DNA from: Changpingibacter yushuensis
GTDB taxonomy: Bacteria; Actinomycetota; Actinomycetes; Actinomycetales; Actinomycetaceae
Assembly: GCF_014041995.1 (NCBI RefSeq)
Contig: NZ_CP059492.1
Span: 1,302,001 to 1,366,000, forward strand
Reading direction: 5' to 3'
DNA: 64,000 nt
The position numbers and the translations under genes were made by a program. The notes beneath the pieces were generated by a model. It searched no databases. It worked only from the letters and a program-made list of their open reading frames with translations, and had not been told where the DNA came from. Positions 9,070 to 19,448 of the stretch are shown here, in pieces. The first letter of the stretch is position 1, and each line of letters begins with the position of its first letter.

Positions 9070-9225
9070 TGACGGGCGAACGTGCCAACCAACACATCCA
9101 GCGGCGTTGTCATCCGATTTACTCTGCAGGCATGCGGGTTCTTTGACGCGAAGAGGGACGTGAATCTGGACATGCCCGTTCCAACTTCAGCGTGAGTCTG
9201 GATCTCTCTGTTAGTCTGGAGTTCC

Positions 9226-10953
9226 GTGGAACAAAGTGCTGCCCGCCTCCCGGGAAATCAGAATTCAGTTACTCGCCAGATTTTTGTTACTGGTGGAGTC
9301 GCAAGCTCTCTAGGCAAAGGCCTGACGGCTTCAAGCCTCGGTCATCTTCTTCGCGCACGTGGATTGCGTGTTGCCATGCAGAAGCTGGATCCCTACATCA
9401 ACGTCGATCCTGGCACCATGAATCCTTTTCAACATGGCGAAGTCTTCGTAACGAAGGACGGCGCTGAAACGGATCTCGACATCGGCCATTACGAGCGCTT
9501 CCTCGATGAGGAACTCACAGGCGATGCCAACTCGACCACAGGTCAGGTGTACTCCCGCGTTCTGACCAAGGAACGTGCTGGCGAGTACTTGGGTGAATGT
9601 GTGCAGGTGATCCCTCACATCACGGATGAGATCATCGATCGCATGCGCGCGCAGGCAATTCCCGATGAATCTGGCGAAGTACCGGACGTGATCATTACTG
9701 AGATCGGTGGAACCGTTGGCGACATCGAATCGCAGCCATTCCTTGAAGCTGCACGCCAGGTGCGCCAGCGCGTGGGGCGTGACAACGTTTTCTTCATCCA
9801 CGTTTCACTCGTCCCGTACCTCGCTGCCGGTGGTGAACTGAAGACCAAACCCACCCAGCACTCCGTGGCAGCGCTTCGTTCAATCGGCATTCAGCCGGAC
9901 GCCATCGTGTTGCGATGCGATCGTGATCTGCCCGAGGGAGTCAAGAACAAGATTGCGTTGTTCTGCGACGTCGATCGCGAAGCTGTGGTGCAGTGCAAGG
10001 ATGCCGCGTCGATCTACGAGATTCCAGTCACGCTCCACCAAGAAGGGCTTGACGCGTATGTGGTGCGCCGCCTTTCAATGAGTTTCCGTGATGTGGACTG
10101 GAAGGTTTGGGAGAGCCTCCTCAATCGTGTGCGTAACCCTCGTGAAGAGGTGAACGTGGCGCTGGTTGGTAAGTACATCGATCTGCACGATGCCTACTTG
10201 TCTGTTGCGGAAGCGCTCCGTGCGGGCGGTTTTGCCAACTGGGTAAAGGTCAACATCAAGTGGGTTCCGTCCGATACCTGCGAGACCGAAGAAGGTGCCA
10301 AAGAACAGTTTGCCGACGTCGACGCGATCCTCGTTCCAGGTGGATTCGGTGTGCGTGGCCTAGACGGCAAGATTGGCGCGCTTCGTTATGCCCGCGAACA
10401 CAAGCTACCAACGCTTGGAATCTGCTTGGGTCTGCAGTGCATGGTGATCGAGGCCGCGCGTGATCTGCTAGGACTTGCCGATGCTTCATCTACAGAGTTT
10501 GACCCGAACACAAGCCAACCTGTCATTGCAACGATGGATGAGCAGCTGAAGTTTGTTGAGGGGGAGGGCGACCTCGGCGGAACAATGCGATTGGGAGCTT
10601 ATCCCGCAGTGCTTGGCGAGGGCTCCATCGCCGCGAAGGTATACGGCACCACGGCCGTCTCTGAACGTCACCGCCATCGCTATGAGGTCAACTCAGCATA
10701 TCGAGATCAACTGGAGAGCGTTGGGCTCCATGTCTCCGGAACCTCGCCGGATGGAGAATTGGTTGAGTTTGTGGAGCTCGATCGTGCCCAGCATCCTTAC
10801 TACATCGCCACACAGGCCCATCCGGAGTTCAAGAGCCGGCCCACCAAGGCGCATCCTTTGTTCGTGGGCCTCATCGCGGCCGCGCTTGACCACAAGCACG
10901 GAACTGGCTCGGATGAAGCTGTTGACGCATCTTCAGAAAGCGTTCAAGCGTGA
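9226..10953 (+). CDS. pyrG: CTP synthase
   Basis: Converts UTP to CTP with glutamine. The 575 aa product has the amidoligase domain ([19 protein letters not shown] near 18-36; [19 protein letters not shown]) and a C-terminal class I glutamine amidotransferase domain with LGICLGLQC (nucleophile Cys400) and the downstream His/Glu pair in [10 protein letters not shown]. The GTG start leaves about 17 residues before the conserved [10 protein letters not shown] block, slightly longer than usual. The 156 bases before it hold no gene I can support. The gene overlaps the NUDIX gene by GTGA. Confidence 0.96.
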   Translation: MEQSAARLPGNQNSVTRQIFVTGGVASSLGKGLTASSLGHLLRARGLRVAMQKLDPYINVDPGTMNPFQHGEVFVTKDGAETDLDIGHYERFLDEELTGDANSTTGQVYSRVLTKERAGEYLGECVQVIPHITDEIIDRMRAQAIPDESGEVPDVIITEIGGTVGDIESQPFLEAARQVRQRVGRDNVFFIHVSLVPYLAAGGELKTKPTQHSVAALRSIGIQPDAIVLRCDRDLPEGVKNKIALFCDVDREAVVQCKDAASIYEIPVTLHQEGLDAYVVRRLSMSFRDVDWKVWESLLNRVRNPREEVNVALVGKYIDLHDAYLSVAEALRAGGFANWVKVNIKWVPSDTCETEEGAKEQFADVDAILVPGGFGVRGLDGKIGALRYAREHKLPTLGICLGLQCMVIEAARDLLGLADASSTEFDPNTSQPVIATMDEQLKFVEGEGDLGGTMRLGAYPAVLGEGSIAAKVYGTTAVSERHRHRYEVNSAYRDQLESVGLHVSGTSPDGELVEFVELDRAQHPYYIATQAHPEFKSRPTKAHPLFVGLIAAALDHKHGTGSDEAVDASSESVQA

Positions 10954-11534
10954 TTTTGCGCGATCAGCTCGCACCCAACCACGTGCGGGTGACGGCGTCG
11001 TCGACGCCTTACCACGGCCTCATTTTTGACGTGGTCGAAGATACGTTAGTGCTGGCCAGCAACGGTGCGTCAATGACGCGTCAGTATATTGAGCACGACG
11101 ACGCCATAGGGATCGTGGCTGTGCGCCCTGGCGAGGCAGGTGAGGAGGTGCTGCTCATCAGGCAGTACCGCCATCCACTTAAGAGCCTCATGTGGGAGAT
11201 CCCGGCCGGCTTGCTGGATATCCCGGGTGAAGATCAGGTGACGGCGGCTGCTCGGGAACTGGCTGAAGAGACGGACCTCGTTGCCGAGCGCATCGAACCG
11301 CTGGTGCGGCTGAGTTCTTCTCCGGGCTGCTCCTCAGAATCGGCGCAAATCTTCCTCGCAACGGGCATTCGGGCCGCTGATGTGGCGTTTGCGCGAGAGG
11401 ATGAGGAATCTGAAATCGAGGCGGTGTGGTTGCCTGTGGGAGAGGTGGTGACCGCGATCCTTGCGGGCGACCTCAGTTGCCCAACTCTCGTTGCTGGAGT
11501 GCTCGCATACGCGTCTCGCAACTCAACTTTTTGA
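10950..11534 (+). CDS. NUDIX hydrolase, probable ADP-ribose pyrophosphatase
   Basis: The 194 aa product has the NUDIX box in the form GLLDIPGE...[11 protein letters not shown] (about 91-112). Asp stands where the consensus has Gly (EExG), otherwise the catalytic Glu residues are present. The upstream MWEIPAG and the downstream SSPGCSSE segment fit the ADP-ribose/NDP-sugar pyrophosphatase subgroup, and the same gene follows pyrG in mycobacteria (Rv1700). GTG start overlapping the pyrG stop. Confidence 0.88.
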   Translation: MILRDQLAPNHVRVTASSTPYHGLIFDVVEDTLVLASNGASMTRQYIEHDDAIGIVAVRPGEAGEEVLLIRQYRHPLKSLMWEIPAGLLDIPGEDQVTAAARELAEETDLVAERIEPLVRLSSSPGCSSESAQIFLATGIRAADVAFAREDEESEIEAVWLPVGEVVTAILAGDLSCPTLVAGVLAYASRNSTF

Positions 11535-11542
11535 GAGGCTGA

Positions 11543-11584
11543 CGTGAGGGGGCTGATCGGAACACTCTGATCAGCCCCCTCACG
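11543..11584 (+). terminator. 16-bp perfect hairpin after pyrG-NUDIX
   Basis: Arms 11543-11558 and 11569-11584 are exact reverse complements with a 10-base loop. It begins eight bases after the NUDIX stop. No T-run follows (GCTGCT). Confidence 0.75.
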
Positions 11585-11764
11585 GCTGCTGGTGGGTGAC
11601 ACGTTTGCGTATGGCTGATCCTGTATCCCCACTTGATTCCCAGCTGTCATAAAGTGACTCGTTGTCGCATGCCTGATCCTATTGAGGGATTGCGAGGCGA
11701 TGTGATCCACTCTTCGGGCCTGTTCTTCCACATATGGAGAGAATTCGGCGTACCATGAAGGAGA

Positions 11765-11780
11765 TTTCGGAGCTCCGAAA
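11765..11780. promoter_or_regulatory. perfect 16-bp palindrome before mntH, candidate metalloregulator operator
   Basis: TTTCGGAGCTCCGAAA is fully self-complementary and ends 17 bases before the mntH ATG. Perfect palindromes of this size close to manganese transporter genes are typical places for MntR/DtxR-family repressors, but this word is not a consensus I can name with certainty and no such regulator lies in the window. A hairpin in the mRNA is an alternative reading. The 263-base gap that contains it (11535-11797) shows no gene. Confidence 0.5.
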
Positions 11781-11797
11781 CTGTGGGAGTCACGTTA

Positions 11798-13033
11798 ATG
11801 AACGCGGGTATGACAACTGTGAAGCATCAAGGGTCCGTCAAACGAAGAATCGCGATGTTTGGGCCAAGCTTCATTGCGGCGGTCGCATATCTGGATCCTG
11901 GCAACTTTGCCACCAATATCAGCGCGGGAGCCGAGTTTGGGTATCTCCTCATATGGGTGGTAGTTGGCGCAAATCTCATGGCCATGCTCATTCAGTACCT
12001 CGCGGCTAGGATCGGGGTTCTGACCGGGAGAACACTTCCAGAACTCATTGCCGAGCACTCCACCAATCCCGTACGTATTGCCTACTGGATTCAGGCGCAA
12101 GTGGTCGCGATTGCCACTGACATCGCGGAAGTGGTGGGCGGTGCGATTGCGCTACAGGTCCTGACAGGTATGCCTATCATCTGGGGCGCAATCGTGACGG
12201 TGGCGATCTCCACCGCGATTCTCGTTCTACAGGGCGGGAAAACGAACCATCGATTCCAGCAGGTCATCATCACCATGGTGGTGCTGATAGCGGCAGGAAT
12301 CCTATATAACGTGGTGTTGGCTGGTCCCAGCCCGGTAGAGACACTTCAAGGTATGAAACCGCAATTTGCGGGCCATGAATCTTTGGTCCTGGCGGCCGGA
12401 ATGCTCGGTGCCACTGTAATGCCCCACGCGATTTACATACACTCCGCGTTGGTTCGCGATCGTTTTGGTCATGTCGGAAAAGATCAACAAGAGGAGATCT
12501 TGCGAGCAACGCGATGGGATATTGCCTTATCGATGTTGTTGGCTGGAAGCGTGAACGGCGGGATGCTTGTGCTGGCCGCAGGCGCACTTAACGGAGTCGA
12601 CGGCACTGACACGTTGACTGGAGCGCACGATGCCATAGCCTCTGTTCTGGGATCGAGCGCGGGATGGGCGTTTGCGGTCGCTCTTCTTCTTTCTGGTTTG
12701 GCATCAACAACTGTCGGTTCGTATTCAGGCACTGTTGTGTTCAACGGCCTGCTGAATTTGAAGATCACTCCGCTGGCAACCCGGCTCCTCACCGCTGTCC
12801 CGGCGGTTGTGATTCTGGCTTTAGAAGTTGACCCAACTCGCGCACTTGTCATCTCGCAGGTGGTGCTTTCCTTTGGCATACCCTTGGTTCTTATTCCCCT
12901 TATCTCGCTCTCTGCGAACGATTACGTGACGGGGCGCCGCCTCAATCGGATTGTGCTGGCAGTGGCTGTTTTGTGCGCCCTTCTCATCATTGTCTTGAAC
13001 ATTGCCTTGCTTGTCGCCACATTCGCCTCGTAG
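11798..13033 (+). CDS. mntH: Nramp-family divalent metal transporter (MntH)
   Basis: Proton-coupled Mn(II)/Fe(II) importer. The 411 aa product carries the Nramp signatures: DPGNFATN in the first transmembrane helix (metal ligands Asp and Asn) and the MPHAIYIHSALV motif in the sixth (ligand Met), with about 11 membrane segments. ATG 11798 is chosen because GGGAG at 11785-11789 is spaced well; a GTG at 11783 would add five residues. It stands alone, with a terminator before it and a perfect palindrome in its leader. Confidence 0.93.
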   Translation: MNAGMTTVKHQGSVKRRIAMFGPSFIAAVAYLDPGNFATNISAGAEFGYLLIWVVVGANLMAMLIQYLAARIGVLTGRTLPELIAEHSTNPVRIAYWIQAQVVAIATDIAEVVGGAIALQVLTGMPIIWGAIVTVAISTAILVLQGGKTNHRFQQVIITMVVLIAAGILYNVVLAGPSPVETLQGMKPQFAGHESLVLAAGMLGATVMPHAIYIHSALVRDRFGHVGKDQQEEILRATRWDIALSMLLAGSVNGGMLVLAAGALNGVDGTDTLTGAHDAIASVLGSSAGWAFAVALLLSGLASTTVGSYSGTVVFNGLLNLKITPLATRLLTAVPAVVILALEVDPTRALVISQVVLSFGIPLVLIPLISLSANDYVTGRRLNRIVLAVAVLCALLIIVLNIALLVATFAS

Positions 13034-13235
13034 TGGCGGGACGTTAGGCCTATTCCGGAGTGCGTAGAACGGCGATTCCGTTTTCGGCCAATTTGCGGCG
13101 TTTTCTCTTTCTCAATACATTCTGTTCTGGACAGTGTCTAGGTTCACAGTCCCGGATGGGCGACCTACTGCACGCTTGGTGGATTTTGGAAACAGTAGTG
13201 TTGTTTAATGTAAGGGCGCATGAGAGGAGGGACGC

Positions 13236-13934
13236 ATGGTTGGGATTCCTGATCCGGAAGCCGGGACTCGTGAACGCATTCTCCGGCTCATCATTGAAAA
13301 AGGGCCAATCACGTCAGCTGAACTGGCTGGTCTGTTAGTCCTCACTGCTGCGGCTGTGCGAAGGCACCTTTCGCAGCTGGAGCTTGATGGTCAGATTGCC
13401 GAGTATGACGGTGCAACATCGCAGCCGGCCCGCCGGGGACGTCCATCGCGGCGTTATGTGGCCACGGGCGAAGGCCAAGCGATCTTTGGTGACTCATATG
13501 CTGATGTCGCAACTCAAGCCCTAGCTTTTGTCGTCAAGTCGATGGGGCCAGCAGGCATTCAACAGTTCGCGTCCGAACGTATCACTGGGCTTGAGGAGCG
13601 TTACCGTCCTGCCGTAGAAGCAGCGGGTGACGATCTGGAGGCGCGAGCCGAAGCGTTGGCTCGGGCGCTCACACAGGATGGATACGCGGCAAGCGTGCGC
13701 CGTGGACCGCGTGGACTGACGCTTCAGCTTTGCCAGGGCCATTGCCCAATCCAGGATGTTGCCACTGCATATCCCACGTTGTGTGAAGCAGAGACGCAAG
13801 CATTCCACGAACTCCTTGGCGTACACGTTCAGCGCCTCGCGACCCTTGCCGGTGGCGAGCACGTGTGTACGCTCACGATTCCACTTGTCTCGCGTATTCG
13901 CGGGACGTCAACTCGCAAGGAAGGACAGCCATGA
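13236..13934 (+). CDS. sufR: SufR-like iron-sulfur transcriptional repressor
   Basis: First gene of the suf operon. The 232 aa product has an N-terminal winged helix-turn-helix (about 10-75, [22 protein letters not shown]), a basic wing ([11 protein letters not shown]), and C-terminal cysteines 166, 170, 183 and 211 in [11 protein letters not shown]...LCEAET...HVCTL, arranged as in SufR, where an Fe-S cluster senses iron/sulfur status and releases suf repression. A strong ribosome site (GAGAGGAGG, 13222-13230) precedes the ATG. It overlaps sufB by ATGA. The 202 bases upstream must hold the operon promoter and operator, but I could not identify either with confidence. Confidence 0.92.
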   Translation: MVGIPDPEAGTRERILRLIIEKGPITSAELAGLLVLTAAAVRRHLSQLELDGQIAEYDGATSQPARRGRPSRRYVATGEGQAIFGDSYADVATQALAFVVKSMGPAGIQQFASERITGLEERYRPAVEAAGDDLEARAEALARALTQDGYAASVRRGPRGLTLQLCQGHCPIQDVATAYPTLCEAETQAFHELLGVHVQRLATLAGGEHVCTLTIPLVSRIRGTSTRKEGQP

Positions 13935-15382
13935 CACAAACCCGGCATGAAGCCGCGGTTGCTGAGGCCATTTCTGATCAGAACGAGACCATTGAGGTTT
14001 TGGGCCAGAAGTATAACTACGGCTGGCACGATTCCGATGTGGCTGGACAAGCTGCTCAAAAGGGCCTCTCAGAGGGCGTGGTTCGCCACATTTCGGCAGT
14101 AAAGAATGAGCCGGAATGGATGCTCAAGAACCGTCTGAAGGCTCTCCGTCTGTTTGAACGCCGCCCGATGCCTACATGGGGCGCTGACCTTTCTGGCATC
14201 GATTTCGATGAGTACAAGTACTTCGTCCGATCAACAGAGAAGCCAGCGCAGTCGTGGGATGAGCTTCCTGAGGACATCAAGGAGACCTACGATCGGCTCG
14301 GCATCCCCGAGGCAGAGAAGGCTCGTCTAGTCGCAGGCGTTGCAGCCCAGTATGAGTCCGAGGTTGTCTACAACCAGATTCGCGAGGATCTCCAAGAGCA
14401 AGGCGTAGTGTTCCTCGATACAGACACAGCGCTGAAGGAGTACCCGGAGCTCTTCAAGGAATACTTCGGTTCAGTTATTCCAGCAGGTGACAACAAGTTC
14501 GCTTCGCTCAACACCGCAGTATGGTCTGGTGGTTCCTTCATCTATGTTCCTAAGAACGTACGAGTAGAGATTCCTCTTCAGGCCTACTTCCGCATCAATA
14601 CGGAGTCAATGGGTCAGTTCGAACGCACACTTATCATCTGTGATGAGGGTTCCTACGTTCACTACGTCGAAGGGTGTACCGCTCCGATCTATCAGAAGGA
14701 CTCGCTGCACTCCGCGATCGTTGAGATCATCGTCAAGAAGAATGCTCATTGCCGTTACACGACCATTCAGAATTGGTCGAACAACGTGTTGAACCTCGTC
14801 ACCCAGCGCGCTGCTGTCGAAGAGGGTGCCACTATGGAGTGGGTCGATGGCAACATCGGCTCGCGTATCAACATGAAGTACCCAGCGTGCGTGCTGCTCG
14901 GCGAGCACGCTCACGGCGAGGCGCTTTCGGCTGCCTTTGCAGGCCCTGGCCAGCACCAAGACACGGGCGCGAAGATGATTCATTCCGCACCACACACAAC
15001 TTCTTCCATCGTCTCGAAGTCGATTTCGCGAGGCGGAGGCCGCTCCTCCTACCGCGGTCTCGTCCAGATCGACGATAACGCACACGGTTCAAAGTCATCG
15101 GTTGTTTGTGATGCGCTCTTGGTAGACGATATTTCGCGAACAGACACATATCCGTATGTGGATGTTCGGGTCGACGACGTCGAGATGGGCCACGAGGCAA
15201 CGGTCTCCAAGGTCTCAGAGGATCAGCTGTTCTACCTCCAGCAGCGTGGTTTGTCCGAACAGGAGGCAATGGCTATGGTGGTGCGCGGCTTTGTTGAGCC
15301 CATCGCCCGCGAGCTGCCAATGGAGTACGCACTCGAGTTGAACCGCCTCATTGAGCTTCAGATGGAAGGAAGCGTCGGCTGA
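13931..15382 (+). CDS. sufB: Fe-S cluster assembly scaffold SufB
   Basis: Subunit of the SufBC2D scaffold. The 483 aa product matches SufB throughout: [18 protein letters not shown], the [19 protein letters not shown] block, the beta-helix core, and the C-terminal [20 protein letters not shown] segment shared with SufD. The start at 13931 is fixed by the ATGA overlap with sufR; the open frame upstream is inside sufR. The stop shares a base with sufD (TGATG). Confidence 0.96.
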   Translation: MTQTRHEAAVAEAISDQNETIEVLGQKYNYGWHDSDVAGQAAQKGLSEGVVRHISAVKNEPEWMLKNRLKALRLFERRPMPTWGADLSGIDFDEYKYFVRSTEKPAQSWDELPEDIKETYDRLGIPEAEKARLVAGVAAQYESEVVYNQIREDLQEQGVVFLDTDTALKEYPELFKEYFGSVIPAGDNKFASLNTAVWSGGSFIYVPKNVRVEIPLQAYFRINTESMGQFERTLIICDEGSYVHYVEGCTAPIYQKDSLHSAIVEIIVKKNAHCRYTTIQNWSNNVLNLVTQRAAVEEGATMEWVDGNIGSRINMKYPACVLLGEHAHGEALSAAFAGPGQHQDTGAKMIHSAPHTTSSIVSKSISRGGGRSSYRGLVQIDDNAHGSKSSVVCDALLVDDISRTDTYPYVDVRVDDVEMGHEATVSKVSEDQLFYLQQRGLSEQEAMAMVVRGFVEPIARELPMEYALELNRLIELQMEGSVG

Positions 15383-16584
15383 TGCCACTACCAAGCATGT
15401 CTACTGATCATTCGCGCGCTGTGCTTGAGTCAGAGGGGATGGGCACGGGATCTTCGCGTGCCGATCGTCTGACTTCATTCGTATCGTCTGATTTTGAAGT
15501 ACCCACGGGTGCCGAGGAGGAATGGCGTTTTACGCCAATGGCTCGCGTTCGCGACTTCTTGACTGATGACCTCGTCGCCGCTCCGGCACGTGTCAGTTCC
15601 TCAAATCCTGCTCTGGAAGTAGTGGGACGCGAGGATCCTCGGCTCGGCACGATTGGGGTGCCCGAGGATCGTTCTGGAGCGCTCGCGTGGGAGGCTTTCA
15701 CTCAAGCGCATGTTCTTACTATTCCGGCTGGCGCTCAAGGTGAGACGGTTATTCAGGTTGAGGCACCCGAGGGGATGTCGGCCGCTCACTTGGCCATCTT
15801 TGCTGAGAAGGCTGCTACGAGCACTGTTGTCATTGAACACACTGGAGTTGGTGAACTCACCGAGGGTATCGAAATCTCGGTAGCTGACGAAGCGGAACTG
15901 ACCGTGGTGAGCGTGCAGGAAGCTGACCGTACGGCTCGCCACTTTTCTACCCAGTCAATCAAGATTGGCCGCGATGCGAAGGTTCACCACATCGTGGTGA
16001 CTCTGGGTGGAGATCTGGTACGTATCACCACGAACCTCAGTTACGGCGGACCTGGCGGCGATGCCGAGCTTCTAGGCGCATACATCACGGATGCAGGCGA
16101 ACACCAGGAACACCGCGTGTTTGTGGATCACGAGCATCCGAACTGCATCTCTCGGGTGACATACAAGGGTGCTCTTCAGGGTGATGAGGCTCATTCGGTA
16201 TGGATTGGTGACGTTCTTATTGGTGCACCTGCCACTGGCACGGACACCTACGAGCTCAACCGAAACCTTGTACTGACGGGTGGCGCAAAAGCTGATTCCG
16301 TGCCAAATCTCGAGATTGAGACTGGTGAAATCGTTGGTGCAGGCCACGCTTCGGCAACTGGTCGCTTTGATGAGGAGCAACTCTTCTACCTGCGTGCGCG
16401 CGGAATTCCAGAAGATGTGGCCCGCCGCCTTGTAGTGCGTGGATTCTTTGCAGAACTCGTAGATCATATCGGCGTGCCATCCGTGCAGAGCAAGCTTATG
16501 GCAGCAATCGAACGTGAGCTTGATATTGCCGGGCTCGCTTCTTCCTCCGAATATGACGGATTTGCCGAGGAGGATGCTGAATGA
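15382..16584 (+). CDS. sufD: Fe-S cluster assembly protein SufD
   Basis: Partner of SufB in the SufBCD complex. The 400 aa product ends with HASATGRFDEEQLFYLRARGI and VRGFFAEL, the SufB/SufD C-terminal signature; the N-terminal third is variable as usual. ATG 15382 follows the TGATG overlap; ATG at 15397 is an alternative that would remove five residues. It overlaps the Rieske gene by four bases. Confidence 0.94.
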   Translation: MPLPSMSTDHSRAVLESEGMGTGSSRADRLTSFVSSDFEVPTGAEEEWRFTPMARVRDFLTDDLVAAPARVSSSNPALEVVGREDPRLGTIGVPEDRSGALAWEAFTQAHVLTIPAGAQGETVIQVEAPEGMSAAHLAIFAEKAATSTVVIEHTGVGELTEGIEISVADEAELTVVSVQEADRTARHFSTQSIKIGRDAKVHHIVVTLGGDLVRITTNLSYGGPGGDAELLGAYITDAGEHQEHRVFVDHEHPNCISRVTYKGALQGDEAHSVWIGDVLIGAPATGTDTYELNRNLVLTGGAKADSVPNLEIETGEIVGAGHASATGRFDEEQLFYLRARGIPEDVARRLVVRGFFAELVDHIGVPSVQSKLMAAIERELDIAGLASSSEYDGFAEEDAE

Positions 16585-16916
16585 GTTTCCAAGTCGCCTG
16601 CGCCACTAGTGTTATTGGTCCTGCCGAAGCACTGAAGGTGGAGCTGGTGAATGGAGAGGGAAAGAACGTACCCGTGGCAGTAGTGCGGGATACAGATGGC
16701 ACATGGCACGCGGTGGGAGACACCTGCACCCATGCCGATTTCTCCCTCTCAGATGGCGACATCGAGGATGGAACCATTGAGTGCTGGAAGCACGGATCGC
16801 CCTTCGATCTAGCTTCCGGCCGCCCGCTCGCATTGCCGGCCACGCGGCCGGTCCCCGTTTACGTAATTGAAATCAGCGGCTCGGACGTCCTAGTAGACGT
16901 CGATGCCACGTTGTAA
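16581..16916 (+). CDS. Rieske-type [2Fe-2S] ferredoxin in the suf operon
   Basis: Small 111 aa Rieske protein. The cluster ligands are visible as CTHADFSL and CWKHGSPFD (two Cys and two His in C-x-H...C-x-x-H). It resembles the ferredoxin subunit of non-haem dioxygenases (BphF/NirD type) but no oxygenase is nearby. Lying between sufD and sufC is a common actinobacterial arrangement; it may supply electrons for cluster assembly, which is inference. Confidence 0.93.
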   Translation: MSFQVACATSVIGPAEALKVELVNGEGKNVPVAVVRDTDGTWHAVGDTCTHADFSLSDGDIEDGTIECWKHGSPFDLASGRPLALPATRPVPVYVIEISGSDVLVDVDATL

Positions 16917-16927
16917 GAGGAGCCACG

Positions 16928-17680
16928 TTGTCTACCCTTGAAATCCAGAATCTGCACGCTTCGGTTGAGACTCAGGACGGCCTCAAGCCGATCCTTCACG
17001 GTGTTAATTTGACTATTGGTGATGGCGAGGTTCACGCCATCATGGGTCCGAACGGCTCCGGCAAATCCACTACGGCCTACGCCCTTGCGGGTCACCCGAA
17101 GTACGTCATCACCCAGGGTAAGGTGCTGCTCGACGGTGAGGACATCACTGATATGACCGCAGACGAGCGCGCTCGCGCGGGCCTGTTCCTCGCTATGCAA
17201 TACCCAGTTGAGGTTCCCGGCGTCTCGGTCACGAACTTCCTGCGCACGGCCAAGACTGCCATTGACGGTCACGCTCCGAAGCTGCGCGAATGGACCAAGA
17301 GCGTGCGTGAGGCCACTGCGAACCTCAAGGTTGATCCGGACTTCATCAAGCGCGATCTCAACGTCGGCTTTTCTGGCGGCGAGAAGAAGCGCACGGAAGT
17401 CCTCCAGATGGAGCTCTTGGAGCCAAAGGTAGCGATCTTGGATGAAACTGATTCCGGGCTCGACGTCGACGCTTTGCGTATTGTTTCCGAGGGAGTGGTT
17501 CACGTACACGAGAAGACCAACAACTCTATCCTTCTCATTACGCACTACTCGCGCATCCTCAACTACATCAAGCCTGACTTCGTCCATGTCTTCGCGCATG
17601 GCCAGATTGTTAAGACAGGTGGCCCGGAGCTCGCCGACGAACTCGAGAACTCCGGCTACGATTCCTACGTGGAGGCCTGA
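16928..17680 (+). CDS. sufC: Fe-S assembly ATPase SufC
   Basis: ABC-type ATPase of SufBCD. The 250 aa product has Walker A GPNGSGKST near 39-47, the variant signature FSGGEKKR, and Walker B VAILDETDSGLD, where Thr/Asp replace the usual DEPT as in other SufC proteins. TTG start at 16928, preceded by GAGGAG. Stop overlaps sufS (TGATG). Confidence 0.96.
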   Translation: MSTLEIQNLHASVETQDGLKPILHGVNLTIGDGEVHAIMGPNGSGKSTTAYALAGHPKYVITQGKVLLDGEDITDMTADERARAGLFLAMQYPVEVPGVSVTNFLRTAKTAIDGHAPKLREWTKSVREATANLKVDPDFIKRDLNVGFSGGEKKRTEVLQMELLEPKVAILDETDSGLDVDALRIVSEGVVHVHEKTNNSILLITHYSRILNYIKPDFVHVFAHGQIVKTGGPELADELENSGYDSYVEA

Positions 17681-18966
17681 TGTCCGCCACTCCGGCGCCT
17701 CGCGGCGATTTCCCTATCCTCGCCCGAACTGTGAGGAGAGGTTTGCCGCTTGTGTATCTGGATTCGGGAGCAACTTCGCAGCGCCCGCAGCGCGTACTCG
17801 ACGCGGTGCGGGCAATGGACACCCAGCACAATGGCGCCGTCAAGCGCGGCGCGCATCTCCTCGCTGAGGAGGCCAGCGAGGCTTACGAGCGCGCCCGAGA
17901 GCAGGTAGCTGCCTTTGTAGGTGCAGCACCTGACGAGATCGTGTGGACCTCCGGCTCAACGCAGGCTATCAACCTCGTTGCCTACGCGATATCTAACGTT
18001 TCGGCTGGTCGGGGCGATTCGGTGGAATCGCGTCGAGGTGTTGATCCACATGTCTTTTCTGTTGGCCCAGGCGATGTCATCGTCACCACCCGCGCTGAAC
18101 ATCACGCGAACATCATTCCGTGGCAGGAGCTGTGCTTGCGGACAGGAGCCACTCTGCGGTGGCTTGATCTGGATGCGGAGGGCCGAATCGACCTATCCAC
18201 GCTCGATCGAATCGACGAACACACCAAGCTTGTCGCGTTCACGCACGTCTCCAACGTTTCGGGCGCGATCTCCCCGGTTGCACAGATCGTGGAGGCGGCG
18301 CGCAAGGTGGGTGCTTTGACGTTCCTCGATGCATGCCAGTCAGTTCCGCACATTTCGGTCGACTTCCATGAACTGGGTGTGGACTTCGCTGCGTTTTCCG
18401 GGCACAAGATGTTGGGACCCACGGGTATTGGTGCTCTCTATGGCCGCGCTGAACTGCTGAGGGCTCTACCCCCATATCAGTTTGGTGGGTCGATGATCGA
18501 AGTTGTCACCATGGAGAAGACCACCTACGCTGATCCTCCTGCCCGTTTCGAGGCTGGGACAATGCCTGTTGCTCAAGCGATCGGTATGGGCGAAGCAGCG
18601 GTCTACTTGACCGAGATTGGCATGGACAAGATTGCACGTTATGAGGCCGAACTAACTCGGCGCATGCTGGCTAGCTTGACCAAGATGCCGGGCATACGAA
18701 TCCTCGGACCTGAGGGCGAATCCAACCGCACGGGTGCAGTGGCGTTCGCCGTGGACGGTGTTCATCCTCACGACGTTGGGCAGTTCTTAGACTCTAAGGG
18801 TATTGCCGTGCGGGTAGGCCACCATTGCGCACAACCCATTCATCAGCATTTTGGCGTGTTTGCTTCGACTCGTGCTTCGCTAGGTCCCTACAACACTGTT
18901 GAGGAAGTGGACTATTTCGTGGAATCTTTGGCAGAGGTTCGGCGTTATTTCCGAGTGGAGGACTAA
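17680..18966 (+). CDS. sufS: cysteine desulfurase SufS
   Basis: PLP-dependent desulfurase delivering persulfide sulfur to SufU. The 428 aa product has the PLP lysine in FSGHKMLGPTGIGALYG and the catalytic Cys in VRVGHHCAQPIHQHFG, plus the AEHHANIIPWQ segment of group II desulfurases. It carries an extra loop (about 113-130, around SRRGVDPHVFSVG) before that segment. Stop and start overlap sufU. Confidence 0.96.
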   Translation: MSATPAPRGDFPILARTVRRGLPLVYLDSGATSQRPQRVLDAVRAMDTQHNGAVKRGAHLLAEEASEAYERAREQVAAFVGAAPDEIVWTSGSTQAINLVAYAISNVSAGRGDSVESRRGVDPHVFSVGPGDVIVTTRAEHHANIIPWQELCLRTGATLRWLDLDAEGRIDLSTLDRIDEHTKLVAFTHVSNVSGAISPVAQIVEAARKVGALTFLDACQSVPHISVDFHELGVDFAAFSGHKMLGPTGIGALYGRAELLRALPPYQFGGSMIEVVTMEKTTYADPPARFEAGTMPVAQAIGMGEAAVYLTEIGMDKIARYEAELTRRMLASLTKMPGIRILGPEGESNRTGAVAFAVDGVHPHDVGQFLDSKGIAVRVGHHCAQPIHQHFGVFASTRASLGPYNTVEEVDYFVESLAEVRRYFRVED

Positions 18967-19448
18967 TGGACGATCTCGACCAGATGTATCAACAGATTAT
19001 TCTTGACGCAGCGCATGAGCGCCATGGCTTCGGCGCGCTTGACGCGTTTGATGGCGACTCATTTCAGGTGAATCCAACCTGCGGCGATCAAGTGGATCTG
19101 CAAGTCAAGCTTTCCGCAGATGGCAAACATATTCACGGAATCGGATGGAACGGGCAAGGCTGTTCCATTTCGCAGGCATCTATTTCGATCATGACCGAAA
19201 TGCTTGAGGGCAGGTCCATCGACGAAGCAATGGACCTGTTCGAAACCTTCCGTGAGTTGATGGATTCGCGCGGGAATGGTGTTGATGAAGAGACACAGGA
19301 CAAGCTGGAGGATGCTGCGGCCTTTTCGGGGGTCGCAAAGTTCCCGATGCGGGTCAAGTGCGCGCTACTAGGCTGGATGGCCATGCGCGACGCGACAGAC
19401 AAGGCCGTCATGGCCAACGATGGAGGAGACAATGCTCGAGGAGAATGA
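18966..19448 (+). CDS. sufU: SufU-type sulfurtransferase
   Basis: Zn-dependent sulfur acceptor that takes persulfide from SufS. The 160 aa product has the three conserved cysteines in NPTCGDQ, GQGCSIS and RVKCALL, with the 18-20 residue insertion that separates SufU from IscU. Zn ligation also uses the Asp of the first motif (CGD). It overlaps the start of the next gene by 17 bases. Confidence 0.94.
   Translation: MDDLDQMYQQIILDAAHERHGFGALDAFDGDSFQVNPTCGDQVDLQVKLSADGKHIHGIGWNGQGCSISQASISIMTEMLEGRSIDEAMDLFETFRELMDSRGNGVDEETQDKLEDAAAFSGVAKFPMRVKCALLGWMAMRDATDKAVMANDGGDNARGE

Noticed and set aside
9070-9225. Leader regulation of pyrG
   Set aside because: No run of C's or G's as used in reiterative transcription control and no attenuator hairpin; only the short repeated word GTCTGGA is seen.
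11585-11797. Manganese riboswitch (yybP-ykoY type) before mntH
   Set aside because: I could not find the conserved loop sequences of that riboswitch; only the 16-bp palindrome stands out.
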